From Diaphorobacter sp. HDW4B (GTDB lineage: Bacteria; Pseudomonadota; Gammaproteobacteria; Burkholderiales; Burkholderiaceae_C), in the NCBI RefSeq assembly GCF_011305535.1, contig NZ_CP049905.1, positions 3,904,001-3,968,000 of the forward strand: a stretch of 64,000 bases of DNA, written 5' to 3'. Below are positions 43,634-53,494 of the stretch, in pieces. How positions within the stretch are numbered: position 1 is the stretch's first letter; every line of letters starts with the position of its first letter. The position numbers and the translations under genes are program-made. The notes under the pieces are model-generated. The model was not told where the DNA came from and made no database searches. It saw nothing but the letters and a program-made list of their open reading frames with translations.

Positions 43634-45934
43634 TTATGCTTTGCGGCTGCTGGCTGCGTTGGCTGCTGCCAGTGCGGTCATGTTCACCACGCGGCGCACT
43701 GTGGCCGAGGGGGTGAGCACGTCGGCTGCGCCGCCGCCGCCCAGCAGGATCGGGCCGATGGTGGTGCCGTGGCCGCCGGTTTGCTTGAGCACGTTGAACA
43801 GGATGTTCGCGGCGTCGAGGTTCGGGCAGATCAACACGTTGGCCGAGCCGGTGAGGGTGGTTTCCAGCAGGGTGTTGTGGCGCACCTTTTCGGACAGGGC
43901 CGCGTCGCCGTGCATTTCACCGTCGCATTCGATGTGCGGAGCCATCTTCTGGAACAGGTCGCGGGCCTTGCGCATCTTGACTGCGGAGGGGCGGGTGGAC
44001 GAGCCGTAGTTGGAGTGCGACAGGAACGCGACCTTGGGTGGCAGACCGAAGCGCTGCACTTCTTCGGCCGCCATCAGCGCGATCGAGGCCAGTTGTTCGG
44101 CGGTCGGGTCTTCGTTGATGTAGGTGTCGGCGATGAACAGCGTGCCGGTGTCCAGCATCACGGCATTCACGGTGGCGAGTTGGGTGGCGTCTGGCTTCAG
44201 GCCGAGGATGTCGCGCACGTGGCCGAGGTGGGCGTCGAACTTGCCGACCAGACCGCAGAGCATCGCGTCGGCATCGCCCAGGTGCACCATCAGCGCTGCG
44301 ATGATGGTGTTGGAGCGGCGCACTGCGGCCTTGGCGGCTTCGGGCGTCACGCCTTCGCGGCCCATGAGCTTGTGGTAGGTTTCCCAGTACTGGCGGAAGC
44401 GTGGATCGTCTTCCGGGTTGCAGACGTCGGCGTCTTTGCCGAGCTGCATGCGCAGGCCGGCCTTGGCGATGCGGGCTTCGATGACGGCGGGGCGGCCGAT
44501 CAGAATGGGCTTGGCCAGACCGTCGTCGATGGCGACCTGGGCGGCGCGCAGCACGCGTTCGTCTTCACCTTCGGCATAGGCCACGCGTTGCACATTGGCC
44601 TTGGCCGCAGCGAACACGGGGCGCATGAACATGCTGGTCTGGTAGACGAAGCGAGTCAGGCTCTCGCGGTAGGCTTCGATGTCCTGGATGGGGCGGGTTG
44701 CCACGCCGGACTCTTGTGCTGCCTTGGCGACCGCAGGGGCGATGCGCAGGATCAGACGGGTGTCGAACGGGGTGGGGATCAGGTAGTCGGGGCCGAAGCT
44801 CAGTTCCTTGCCTTGGTAGGCGGCTGCCACTTCGTCGCTTACGTCGGCCTTGGCCAGCGCAGCGATTTCGCGCACGCAGGCGAGCTTCATGGCTTCGGTG
44901 ATCTTCGTTGCGCCGCAATCCAGCGCGCCGCGGAAGATGTACGGGAAGCACAGCACGTTGTTCACCTGGTTCGGATAGTCCGAACGGCCGGTGGCCATGA
45001 TGCAGTCGGGGCGAATCGCCTTGGCGAGTTCGGGGCGGATTTCTGGCTCGGGGTTGGCCAGCGCCAGAATGATCGGCTTGTCGCCCATGGTCTTGACCAT
45101 GTCGGCGGTCAGCACGCCGGGGGCAGAGCAGCCGAGGAACACGTCGGCACCGTTGACCACGTCGGCCAGTGTGCGCGCGTCGGTCTTCTGTGCATAGCGT
45201 TGCTTGGATTCGTCCAGACCACCGGGGCGGCCGTCATAGATCACGCCCTTGGAGTCGACCATGTAGACGTTCTCGCGCTTGACGCCGAGGCCGACCATCA
45301 CGTCCACGCAGGCAATCGCCGCAGCGCCCGCGCCGGAGACGGCGACCTTGACCTTGTCGATCTGCTTGCCGACCAGTTCCAGACCGTTGAGCAGGGCGGC
45401 GCTGGAGATGATGGCCGTGCCGTGCTGGTCGTCGTGGAACACGGGAATCTGCATGCGCTTGGACAGCTCACGCTCGATGTAGAAGCACTCGGGGGCCTTG
45501 ATGTCTTCGAGGTTGATGCCGCCGAGCGTGGGCTCGAGAGAGGCGATGATCTCGATGAGCTTGTCCGGATCGCGTTCGGCCAGTTCGATGTCGAACACGT
45601 CCACGCCCGCGAACTTCTTGAACAGGCAGCCCTTGCCTTCCATGACCGGCTTGCTGGCCAGCGGGCCGATGTCGCCCAGACCCAGCACGGCCGTGCCGTT
45701 GGTGATCACGCCCACCAGGTTGCCGCGTGAGGTGTATTCCGAGGCCAGCGATGGATCGGCTTCGATGTCCAGGCACGGATAGGCCACGCCGGGCGAGTAC
45801 GCCAGCGACAGGTCGCGCTGGTTGGACAGCGGCTTGGTCGGCGTGACGGAAATCTTGCCCTTGGAAGGGTTGCGGTGGTATTCGAGGGCGGCTTCGCGCA
45901 ATGCAGCTTCTGCTGCAGACAAGTTTTGGGTCAT
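43634..45934 (-). CDS. maeB: NADP-dependent malic enzyme with phosphotransacetylase-like domain
   Basis: A 766-residue MaeB-type enzyme decarboxylating malate to pyruvate. Domains: malic N-terminal (about 20-155; [43 protein letters not shown]), NAD(P)-binding (about 160-400; [14 protein letters not shown]), and a C-terminal phosphate acetyl/butyryltransferase-like domain (about 430-760) that is regulatory in relatives. ATG 45934 ([20 protein letters not shown]) is the family start; an upstream frame adds 44 unconserved residues. It supplies pyruvate and NADPH from C4 acids such as those formed by the aromatic pathways. Confidence 0.95.
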   Translation of the reverse strand: MTQNLSAAEAALREAALEYHRNPSKGKISVTPTKPLSNQRDLSLAYSPGVAYPCLDIEADPSLASEYTSRGNLVGVITNGTAVLGLGDIGPLASKPVMEGKGCLFKKFAGVDVFDIELAERDPDKLIEIIASLEPTLGGINLEDIKAPECFYIERELSKRMQIPVFHDDQHGTAIISSAALLNGLELVGKQIDKVKVAVSGAGAAAIACVDVMVGLGVKRENVYMVDSKGVIYDGRPGGLDESKQRYAQKTDARTLADVVNGADVFLGCSAPGVLTADMVKTMGDKPIILALANPEPEIRPELAKAIRPDCIMATGRSDYPNQVNNVLCFPYIFRGALDCGATKITEAMKLACVREIAALAKADVSDEVAAAYQGKELSFGPDYLIPTPFDTRLILRIAPAVAKAAQESGVATRPIQDIEAYRESLTRFVYQTSMFMRPVFAAAKANVQRVAYAEGEDERVLRAAQVAIDDGLAKPILIGRPAVIEARIAKAGLRMQLGKDADVCNPEDDPRFRQYWETYHKLMGREGVTPEAAKAAVRRSNTIIAALMVHLGDADAMLCGLVGKFDAHLGHVRDILGLKPDATQLATVNAVMLDTGTLFIADTYINEDPTAEQLASIALMAAEEVQRFGLPPKVAFLSHSNYGSSTRPSAVKMRKARDLFQKMAPHIECDGEMHGDAALSEKVRHNTLLETTLTGSANVLICPNLDAANILFNVLKQTGGHGTTIGPILLGGGGAADVLTPSATVRRVVNMTALAAANAASSRKA

Positions 45935-46039
45935 ACGATACTTACTACTGAACAATGTGATGGTTCGACAGAGCTTACTCCAGCATGACATGGCTGCTGG
46001 GCTAGGCCGAACCCTACAACGGTTGTGACAAAAGAATAC

Positions 46040-46071
46040 AAAAAGCCCCGACGCTTTGCAGCGCAAGGGCT
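46040..46071 (-). terminator. Intrinsic terminator of the xanthine/urate permease gene
   Basis: On the minus strand AGCCC and GGGCT close a stem with an inner CGCTGCAAAGCG hairpin, followed by TTTTT. It lies about 70 bases after the permease stop. Confidence 0.85.
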
Positions 46072-46138
46072 CTATGGCATCAAATACCTTGGGTAAAGGA
46101 TTCGGATTCAGACATGCGGACTGGCGAGGCGAGTTGGT

Positions 46139-47626
46139 TCAATGCGCGTCGGTCTGAGCCGCAGCCCGCACAGCGGCGGAGGTGTCGCTGCTGGTGCCGT
46201 TGAAGAAGATGTTCAATAGTACCGCAGAGAGCGAGGCCAGCAGAATTCCCGATTCGATGAGCGGGTGGATGGGGTGAGGCATCCATTGGCGGAAGTTCGG
46301 GGCGACCAGCGGGATCATGCCCACGCCGATGGAGACGGCGACGATCATGGCGTTGTTGCGGTTCTTCTGGAAGTCCACATTGCTCAGGATGCGGATACCG
46401 GTGGCAGCCACCATGCCGAACATCACCAGACCCGCGCCGCCCAGCACCACGGTGGGCAGGGATTCGATCAGCGCCGCCATCTTGGGCAGGATGCCCAGAA
46501 TGATCAGGATGACGCCGCCGGCCACGCACACCCAGCGGCTCTTCACGCCGGTCACGGCCACGAGGCCCACGTTCTGCGAGAAGCTGGTGTAGGGGAAGGT
46601 GTTGAAGATGCCGCCGAGCAGGGTGCCGAGGCCATCGGTGCGCAGGCCGCGTGTGAGGTCGTCCTGCGAAACTTCCTTGCTGGTCATGTCCGAGAGCGCG
46701 AGGAACATGCCGACGGACTCGATCATCACCACCACCATCACCAGCGACATGGTGAGGATCAGGATGGGGTCGAACACCGGTTTGGCGATCTCGAAGGGCA
46801 GCACCAGATCGAACCAGGCGGCCTCGGATACCTTGTGGAAATCCATCAGGCCCATGGCCGCAGTGATGATGCCGCCCACCACGATGCCGGCGAGCACCGA
46901 GACGTTGGCCAGAAAACCCTTGCCGAAGCGTGCAATCAGCAAGATGGTGATCAGCACCGCGCCGGAGATGCCCACGCCGGTCAGGTCGGCGTACTTGGGG
47001 TTGGGAATGGTCGGCACTACCGAAAAGCCCTTGGGCACGGGCGGCAGCGACGAGCCGGGCGCACCTGCTGCGGACTGTGCCTCGGCCAGCCATTTCAGAT
47101 GCTCGGGGTTGGGAACGGAAGGCGCGGTCGGGCCGACGGGGTTGCCGAAGATCCAGTTGATGCCCACGCGCATCAGGCTGATGCCGATCACCGCGATGAT
47201 TGTTCCGGTCACGACGGGCGGGAAGAAGCGCAGCATGCGACTGATGATGGGCGCGATCAAGAGCGAGATGATGCCCGCGCCGATCACCGATCCGAAGATC
47301 AGTCCGGCACCGGCCTGGCCTCCGGTGGTCTGCGCCATGGAAATCATCGGTGCGACGGACGCGAAGGTCACGCCCATCATCACCGGCAGTTTGATGCCGA
47401 ACCACTGCGTTGCGCCCATGGCCTGGATCAGCGTGACCAGACCGCAGACGAACAAGTCGGCGGATATCAGATGCGCCACCTGCTCGGGCGCGAGATTCAG
47501 CGCGCGGCCCACGATCAGTGGAACGGCAACCGCTCCCGCATACATGACCAGCACGTGCTGCAGACCCAGCGTGGTGACCTTGCCAAGCGGGAGCTTTTCA
47601 TCGACAGGATGGACAGAAGATGACAT
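46139..47626 (-). CDS. NCS2 purine (xanthine/urate) permease
   Basis: A 495-residue, roughly 14-span nucleobase-cation symporter. Motifs of the xanthine/urate branch are GLQHVLVMYAGAVAVPLIVG and the QNVGLVAVTGVKSRWV stretch, together with VVLGGAGLVMFGMVAATGI. It imports a purine by proton symport. A 14-bp site identical to that before the purine gntR-hiuH pair lies 100 bases upstream, so it should belong to the same regulon, favouring urate or xanthine as substrate. Confidence 0.92.
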   Translation of the reverse strand: MSSSVHPVDEKLPLGKVTTLGLQHVLVMYAGAVAVPLIVGRALNLAPEQVAHLISADLFVCGLVTLIQAMGATQWFGIKLPVMMGVTFASVAPMISMAQTTGGQAGAGLIFGSVIGAGIISLLIAPIISRMLRFFPPVVTGTIIAVIGISLMRVGINWIFGNPVGPTAPSVPNPEHLKWLAEAQSAAGAPGSSLPPVPKGFSVVPTIPNPKYADLTGVGISGAVLITILLIARFGKGFLANVSVLAGIVVGGIITAAMGLMDFHKVSEAAWFDLVLPFEIAKPVFDPILILTMSLVMVVVMIESVGMFLALSDMTSKEVSQDDLTRGLRTDGLGTLLGGIFNTFPYTSFSQNVGLVAVTGVKSRWVCVAGGVILIILGILPKMAALIESLPTVVLGGAGLVMFGMVAATGIRILSNVDFQKNRNNAMIVAVSIGVGMIPLVAPNFRQWMPHPIHPLIESGILLASLSAVLLNIFFNGTSSDTSAAVRAAAQTDAH

Positions 47627-48269
47627 GGGGTACTACCTCTAAGCTTTTTTACGATGTCTTTGCACACTGGTATGCAAGCTTTGAGCCAGCTTGCATGCAC
47701 CTGTTTTGTGCGCAATGATTCATACAAAAAGTGTATACAAAATAGATACCGACACATCCCCCGGGAAACCCTAGCGCCGCGCAAAGTCCTTGTAGGACAA
47801 GTTGCTGCGCGTTGGAGCCTGAAAGACGGTGGAATGGCGGGAATTGCGAGCGGATCATCATCGGGCTCTCCGCTGCTTGTGCGTCCGAATCTCACGATTC
47901 TTGCGACAACGGAGAGCAGCGCGTACGTTTGCATGCTTGAAAAATCCAGATGATGGAAAGAGATTGCGCGATCTGGTGAAGGTTGGGCCCGGTAGGGAGC
48001 GGCCATCCGCGTTGGCCTTCCTCCACGGAATGTCACAACAGCTTTCTTGAATTGTCAAAACTACCGCGTTCGACGGGCTTCTTCTTGTCTGCTGGATCAA
48101 TATGGCGAGAAGACCCGGGTTTTACTGGTTGGTAGCTAATGGCTACCGTCTTTTAATATTGGTAGTATTGTTCGATATTCATGCACTGGAAGATGAGCTG
48201 CACCGAGTGGCTCCCCGCCGGTGAGTTGGGAACGAGCATGTTCATGCCTCCGAAAAGCTGATCTCTGCC
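47627..48269. other. Divergent intergenic region, no gene seen
   Basis: About 640 bases between the permease and the AraC gene. It holds the GntR-like operator at 47727-47740 near the permease and a small hairpin GGTAGC-TAATG-GCTACC at 48131-48147 nearer the AraC gene. No reading frame has convincing composition. Confidence 0.5.
47727..47740. promoter_or_regulatory. GntR-type operator upstream of the purine permease
   Basis: AAAAGTGTATACAA contains the palindrome TGTATACA and is identical, in reverse complement, to 61718-61731 before the purine gntR and hiuH genes. It lies about 100 bases from the permease start. Confidence 0.75.
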
Positions 48270-49193
48270 ATGTCGAGCCTCGCATTCAACAAGGCTCCCA
48301 CCAATCTGCGGGCGATGGCTGCGGATGGCGATTCCGTTCCCGCCATTCCGACCGCTCCGCAGTACGGCAGCGCTGCCTTTCAATGGAATGGTTTCATTCT
48401 GGAGCGGCATCTGTTGCCCGCAGGCACGCTCCAGACGACTGTGATGACCAGCCACTGCCTGGCCATTCCACGCTCGCCAGTGCCCACGCCCATTCGGTGG
48501 CAGCTCAACAACCAGCGGATCGACGGTGCGATGTCGGCAGGCAAGGTGTACTTTCGCGCGGCAGGGGACGAACTGGCCAGCACCTGGGAGAACCCATTGG
48601 ATGCCGTGTTCGTCTCCATCAGCCCGGACACGATCGGGCTGGCGCACGAAGAAGCCTTTCGGGGCAAGCCGGCGCTGCACAGCAATCTGAGTGGCGCGAA
48701 CGATTTCGGCCTCGCTCAACTGGTGCTGGAACTCGATACCCACATTCAGGGCAGCCGCGTGGGCGGTGCGCTGTTCGAGCAGTCGGCGCTGCTGGCCTGT
48801 GGTCTGCGGCTGGCCTCGCTCTATGCATTGTCCGGCCCGGCCACAGAGCGGCCGACGACCGGCACGCTGGCTCGCCATACGCTCGCGCGGCTGGACGATT
48901 TCATTCTCAGCCACCTGACCGAGCCGCTCACCATCAACGCCATTGCCGATGCGGTCAATATGAGTGTCTACCACCTGTGCCGCAAGTTCCGAAAGACGCG
49001 TCAGGTCAGTCTTTGGCAGTACGTGCTCATGTGCCGCATTGCCTACGCGCGCAGGCTGATGCAGCGCAACCCGGACATGCCGCTGCTGGACGTGGCACTC
49101 GCCTGTGGTTTTGACTCGTACACGCAGTTCTTCGAGGCGTTTCGCAAGTTCTGCGGCATGTCTCCGCGCAATTTTGGCCGCCGTGTGGCCTGA
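48270..49193 (+). CDS. AraC-family transcriptional regulator
   Basis: A 307-residue regulator. The C-terminal third has two helix-turn-helix units (LTINAIADAVNMSVYHLCRKF and PLLDVALACGFDSYTQFFEAF) and ends with the usual GMSPRNF. The N-terminal half is a ligand or dimer domain without a recognised effector. Its target is not evident; it stands alone next to the LuxR-type gene. Confidence 0.87.
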   Translation: MSSLAFNKAPTNLRAMAADGDSVPAIPTAPQYGSAAFQWNGFILERHLLPAGTLQTTVMTSHCLAIPRSPVPTPIRWQLNNQRIDGAMSAGKVYFRAAGDELASTWENPLDAVFVSISPDTIGLAHEEAFRGKPALHSNLSGANDFGLAQLVLELDTHIQGSRVGGALFEQSALLACGLRLASLYALSGPATERPTTGTLARHTLARLDDFILSHLTEPLTINAIADAVNMSVYHLCRKFRKTRQVSLWQYVLMCRIAYARRLMQRNPDMPLLDVALACGFDSYTQFFEAFRKFCGMSPRNFGRRVA

Positions 49194-49280
49194 AAGCCGC
49201 TAGCCAGCAAGGTGCGCAAAAAACCGAATGTTCCGAGAGGTGCGCAAATGTAATCTTTCATTGGGCATCTCAACGACGAG

Positions 49281-49925
49281 GTGCCATTCAATGGACGCAC
49301 CTTCGCGGAACACACGATGCTTCTCAAGCGCAGACTCCCCGTTGACCAGTGGGTGGCCGCTTCCGACGCCATTTTTGAAGCGTTGGGCGAAGCCATTGTG
49401 CTGGTGAGTGCCAACGGGCACATTGCCTACGCTAGCCCGCTGACGCGGATACGGTTGGGCGAGGTCGAGGGGATGTGCATGTTGCGACATGAGCGGCTTT
49501 GGCATGCCGACCTGCACGTGCGTGAACAACTGAATGAGGCGCTGGTCAAAGCGCAGTCGCAGGGCGTCAGCTCTCAGCTTGGTGTGTCGACGACGCTTGG
49601 GCCTTCCACCATCTGGCTGCACTTTGCCAAAGCCCATCCGGACATGCAGTCAGCCAGTGATTCGCTGGTCTACGTGCGAGTGCGCATCGTCACGCCCAAG
49701 GAGCCACGAGACGCAGCCGAACAATTGCGCAGTGCGTTCAACATCACCGCCGCCGAGTCCAATGTGCTGGCCGCATTGGTGGAAGGCTGCGTCGCCAAGC
49801 AATACGCCACGCGCACCGGCGTATCCATCCACACCGTGCGCAAGCAGATCACCACCGTCATGCGCAAGATGGACTGCACTCGCCAGGTGGAACTGGTCGC
49901 CAAGGCGCGAGCCGCACTGCATTAG
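49281..49925 (+). CDS. LuxR-type helix-turn-helix regulator
   Basis: A 214-residue protein (GTG 49281; ATG 49317 is the other likely start). The C-terminus is a LuxR-type helix-turn-helix (FNITAAESNVLAALVEGCVA, TGVSIHTVRKQITTVMRKMD). The N-terminal 130 residues look like a PAS-type sensor (DAIFEALGEAIVLVSANGHI). No cognate kinase is nearby. Function unknown. Confidence 0.75.
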   Translation: MPFNGRTFAEHTMLLKRRLPVDQWVAASDAIFEALGEAIVLVSANGHIAYASPLTRIRLGEVEGMCMLRHERLWHADLHVREQLNEALVKAQSQGVSSQLGVSTTLGPSTIWLHFAKAHPDMQSASDSLVYVRVRIVTPKEPRDAAEQLRSAFNITAAESNVLAALVEGCVAKQYATRTGVSIHTVRKQITTVMRKMDCTRQVELVAKARAALH

Positions 49926-49932
49926 CAACGAA

Positions 49933-51141
49933 TCACTCGGCGCTCATGCACAACCCTGTGCTGCTGGTGTGGTGAGTGGTGGATGGACCAGTGCGCCGAG
50001 CCAGCCAGTGGCTTGCGGCGGTCAGCACCAGACCCACCACCGTCAACGCACCTGCAGCCCAGCTTAGCGACAGCAGTCCGAAGCCGCCCGCGATCACCGC
50101 GCCGCCCACCCAGGCACCAATCGCATTGCCCAGATTGAAGGCCGAGATGTTGAGGCTCGACGCGAGATTGGTGCCCGCCGATCCGGCCGATTGCAGCACC
50201 TGCATCTGCATCGGAGCCACCGTCATGAACGCGGCAATGCCCAGCAGCAGCACATAGACCATCGCCACCCACGGGCTGTCAAAGGTCCAGCGACCGGCGA
50301 TCAGCGCGATCAGCAAGGCGGCCAGCGTGATGAACAGCGCGCGCATCGCACCGCTGCGGTCCGAGAGCTTGCCGCCGATGTAGTTGCCAATCGCGAGACC
50401 CGCGCCAAACACCAGCAGGGTGATGGTCACCCACTGATTGCCCATGTGCGTGACCTGCGTGAGCAGCGGCTCGATGTAGGTGTACAGCGCAAAAACGCCC
50501 GCAAAACCGAACACTGTGATGCCCAGACCCAGCCAGACCTGCGCGTTGCCCAGCACCGCCAGTTCCTGCTTGAGCGAGGAGGGCGCAGGCATGGCCAGAT
50601 GGCGCGGCACGAACAGCGCCAGAATCATGAACGCCACCACGCCCACCACAGCCACGGCCGCGAACGACATGCGCCAGCCGAAGTGCTGACCAATCCACGC
50701 GCCCGCAGGCACACCGAGCAGCGTGGCCAGCGTGAGCCCGGAGAACATCAACGCAATCGCAGACGCCTTTTTCTCGGGCGCGACCAGCCCGGTCGCCACC
50801 ACCGCACCCACGCCAAAGAACGTGCCATGCGTGAGCGAGGTGAGCACGCGCGCCGCCATCAGCCAACCATAGCTGGGTGCGAACACCGCCGCGAGATTGC
50901 CCGCGATGAAGATCAGCATCAGCGCCAACAGCAGACGCTTGCGCGGCCACGAGCGGGTGCCGAGCGTGAGCAGCGGCGCGCCGATCGCCACGCCAATCGC
51001 GTAGCCGGAAATCAGCGTGCCCGCCACGGGGATGGAAATGCCCAAATCCTGACTCACCTGCGTGAGCAGACCCATGATGATGAATTCGGTCGTACCGATG
51101 CCAAAGGCCCCGGCGGCCAATGCCAAGAGTGATGCTGGCAT
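49933..51141 (-). CDS. MFS efflux transporter (AraJ/DHA1-like)
   Basis: A 402-residue, 12-span major-facilitator protein of the drug:H+ antiporter group; GIGTTEFIIMGLLTQVSQDL at the start and LTHGTFFGVGAVVATGLV in span 4-5 are family features. The start at 51141 has AAGGAA upstream and begins MPASLLALAAGAFGIG. It is divergent from the LysR gene, its probable regulator. Confidence 0.88.
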   Translation of the reverse strand: MPASLLALAAGAFGIGTTEFIIMGLLTQVSQDLGISIPVAGTLISGYAIGVAIGAPLLTLGTRSWPRKRLLLALMLIFIAGNLAAVFAPSYGWLMAARVLTSLTHGTFFGVGAVVATGLVAPEKKASAIALMFSGLTLATLLGVPAGAWIGQHFGWRMSFAAVAVVGVVAFMILALFVPRHLAMPAPSSLKQELAVLGNAQVWLGLGITVFGFAGVFALYTYIEPLLTQVTHMGNQWVTITLLVFGAGLAIGNYIGGKLSDRSGAMRALFITLAALLIALIAGRWTFDSPWVAMVYVLLLGIAAFMTVAPMQMQVLQSAGSAGTNLASSLNISAFNLGNAIGAWVGGAVIAGGFGLLSLSWAAGALTVVGLVLTAASHWLARRTGPSTTHHTSSTGLCMSAE

Positions 51142-51308
51142 GAAAGTTGTTCCTTGTGATGTTGGCGAGATCCGCGCAGTCCGCGCAGTCCGCGCCATTC
51201 GCGTGATGAGAACGAACTGTGCGCCTTGAATTGGCTTTTGTGTAGCCGGAACATGGGAACAGCACTTGTGCCATCATGGAACAAATGCACTGCAAGGAAC
51301 CCTTGCCC

Positions 51309-52298
51309 ATGAAAACCGTGTCTACTCCCTCCAGCCAGCTCGGCACCGACGTCAACCGCTCGGGCGAACTCGAAGTCTTCGTGCTGGTTGCCGACCTCGG
51401 CAGCTTCTCCGAAGCCGCCCGCAAGCGCGACGTATCGCCCTCTGCCGTCAGCAAGATCGTCGCGCGACTGGAAGCCAGATTGGGCGTGCAACTGCTGCAA
51501 CGCTCGACCCGCCACCTGCAGCTCACCGCTGAAGGTCAGAAGCTCTACGACAACGGCAAGCGCGTGCTCGCCGACCTCAACGAACTCGAAGCGCTGGTCA
51601 CCGCACGCAACAAACCCAGCGGCGTGGTGCGCATCAACGCCAGCACCGCGACCGGCCAGCGCCTGCTGATCCCGCTGGTGCCCAAGCTCATGGAAACCTA
51701 CCCCGACCTGGTGCTTGACCTGAGCTTCACCGACTACGTGGTCGACCTCATCGAAGCCCGCGCCGACATCGCGATCCGCTGGGGCCGCTTGCCTTCATCC
51801 GACAACGTCGCCCGCCTGCTCGGCCACACCCGCCAGCTCATCGTCGGTGCCCCCGAATATCTGACACGCATGGGCCGCCCCAAACGCCCCGAAGACCTGG
51901 AGCGCTTCGTCCGCATCGGCTGGAACTACCCTCGCGCAGTCCCTCATTGGCCGCTGTGCGACAAAAAACAAAATACAGAAGACAAACGAAAAATCCACAT
52001 CAGCATGGGCCAAACCCTGCGCGTGAACGACGGCGAAGCCATGCGCCACCTGGCCATACAGGGCGCAGGCCTCGCGCGCCTGTCGCTCTATCACGCATGG
52101 GACGATCTCAAAGCAGGCCGATTGGAAGCCGTCCTCGAAGACTACAACGCAGGCGACCTCGAACCCATCCACGCCCTCTACGTAGGCAAGCCCGGTCATC
52201 TGCCATTGCGAACCAGAGCGGTCCTGGATTACCTGAAAGAACACGTAGACCTGAAACACGCAGAGTCATTCCCCAAGGAATTTCTGAAACGAAAATAA
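51309..52298 (+). CDS. LysR-family transcriptional regulator
   Basis: A 329-residue LysR protein with recognition helix region GSFSEAARKRDVSPSAVSKIVAR and the usual effector domain (SGVVRINASTATGQRLLIPLV). It is of the CrgA/DhaR-like clade and is divergent from the MFS exporter, which it likely controls. A start at 51276 would add 11 residues; neither has a strong ribosome site. Confidence 0.88.
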   Translation: MKTVSTPSSQLGTDVNRSGELEVFVLVADLGSFSEAARKRDVSPSAVSKIVARLEARLGVQLLQRSTRHLQLTAEGQKLYDNGKRVLADLNELEALVTARNKPSGVVRINASTATGQRLLIPLVPKLMETYPDLVLDLSFTDYVVDLIEARADIAIRWGRLPSSDNVARLLGHTRQLIVGAPEYLTRMGRPKRPEDLERFVRIGWNYPRAVPHWPLCDKKQNTEDKRKIHISMGQTLRVNDGEAMRHLAIQGAGLARLSLYHAWDDLKAGRLEAVLEDYNAGDLEPIHALYVGKPGHLPLRTRAVLDYLKEHVDLKHAESFPKEFLKRK

Positions 52299-52317
52299 AG
52301 CACAACATTGCCACCGC

Positions 52318-52520
52318 CATCTCGTGCAGTCGCGAGATGCCCCGGCACGAGCGAAGCAAAGTGCCGAGCGCACCTCTTCAAAACTGACTTCCGGCGGTTG
52401 TCCGAGCGAAGCGCCTACGGCGCGAAGTCGAGTTCTGCCGGAGGTATTCAAAGCGATTTTTGGTGACTTTTTGGCGCAGCAAAAAGTTACTCGCCCGCCG
52501 GGGCGAGACCCGGCCTCCGC
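52318..52520 (-). repeat. Dispersed structured repeat, copy B
   Basis: Reverse-oriented copy between the 3' ends of the LysR and IclR genes. It keeps CTCGCC/GGCGAG, ACTTTTTG/CAAAAAGT, the stem TCCGGC (52390-52395) / GCCGGA (52437-52442) with an inner GCGCC-TAC-GGCGC hairpin, and the end hairpin CATCTCG (52318-52324) / CGAGATG (52333-52339). Open frames here are not genes. Confidence 0.85.
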
Positions 52521-52583
52521 ACTCAACCACGTAGCGACGTCCAAAAAAAGAAAATGAAAGGCGTGGAAGGCATCCTTCGCCAA

Positions 52584-53348
52584 TCAAGGATGCCAGTGGC
52601 TACGCTGAACAATAGTCTCCTGATCCGCATACCGAGCCGCCGCCAACGCCCGCGACAACCGATCCGCCCCCTCCACAATCAGCGCAGCATGCCGCCGCAA
52701 CTCGGCCACCGCCTCATCCCCCGCAGCCACGGCCAAGCTGACAGCCCCAATCACCGCCCCACGCGCTGCAAACACAGGCGCAGCAATGCTCGCAGCCAAC
52801 GCATTGGCTTCCCCCACGGTCGTGTGATGACCGCTCTTGCGAATGGCGTCCATGAGCGCCCCCTCATGCCCGGTGAACGCCAGAATCACCTGCCCAGCCG
52901 CACCCTTGTCGAGCGGCAACGGCTCACCCACCCGCGTGGGACTCACAAACCCGTCCGCCCCGCGCACGCGCAGCAACCGCACCCGCCGCCCATGCTCCAA
53001 CGCAAAAAACGAGGCACTGTGTCCGCTTTTCTGTGCCAGTTCATGCAGCGCAGGTTCGATCACATTGCGCAGGTCGAAGGCACGCTGATAACGCGCGCCG
53101 AGCAAGGCCACCGCAGGCCCGAGTCGCCACACGCCACCGGGCAAAGCCACCAGATAACCCGCAACGGCCAAGGTGCGGGCCAGCCGCAACGCCGTCGGCT
53201 TGGCGAGCTTCGTGCGCTGCGCGAGTTGGGCCAACGTGAGCTGCGCATCGTGCTCGCCGAACGCATCCAGCAAGGTCAGCGCGCGCAGAACGGCGGTGAC
53301 GATGGAGGTGGAGGCGGGCGGTTCTGGGGGCGTATGGATGCTTTCCAT
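52584..53348 (-). CDS. IclR-family transcriptional regulator
   Basis: A 254-residue IclR protein: winged helix (about 15-75; TLAQLAQRTKLAKPTALRLAR) and the effector domain (GFVSPTRVGEPLPLDKGAAG). Start at ATG 53348 (MESIHTPPEP); the frame is open upstream but crosses the promoter. It is divergent from the Bug-ligJ-ligK operon, which it probably regulates in response to an aromatic-acid intermediate. Confidence 0.9.
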   Translation of the reverse strand: MESIHTPPEPPASTSIVTAVLRALTLLDAFGEHDAQLTLAQLAQRTKLAKPTALRLARTLAVAGYLVALPGGVWRLGPAVALLGARYQRAFDLRNVIEPALHELAQKSGHSASFFALEHGRRVRLLRVRGADGFVSPTRVGEPLPLDKGAAGQVILAFTGHEGALMDAIRKSGHHTTVGEANALAASIAAPVFAARGAVIGAVSLAVAAGDEAVAELRRHAALIVEGADRLSRALAAARYADQETIVQRSHWHP

Positions 53349-53370
53349 GGATGGCCTGGTGATGGTGAGC

Positions 53371-53387
53371 GTTTCATTGCATGAAAC
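53371..53387. promoter_or_regulatory. IclR operator candidate
   Basis: GTTTCAT-TGC-ATGAAAC is a perfect palindrome with 7-bp arms, 23 bases before the IclR start and about 110 before the Bug gene, in the divergent promoter region. Confidence 0.7.
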
Positions 53388-53494
53388 GGTATTGTCCGCG
53401 ATTGCATGCTTCCTTAATCTAGGGTTTTCAGGCTGATTGCAAGCACGAGTCAGCGCACGCAGCCGCCGGACCGTCGAACCAGGAGACACCAGAC

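Noticed and set aside
43769-45730. Long antisense open frame opposite the malic enzyme gene
   Set aside because: Same reasoning: composition of a shadow frame and complete overlap with a conserved enzyme.
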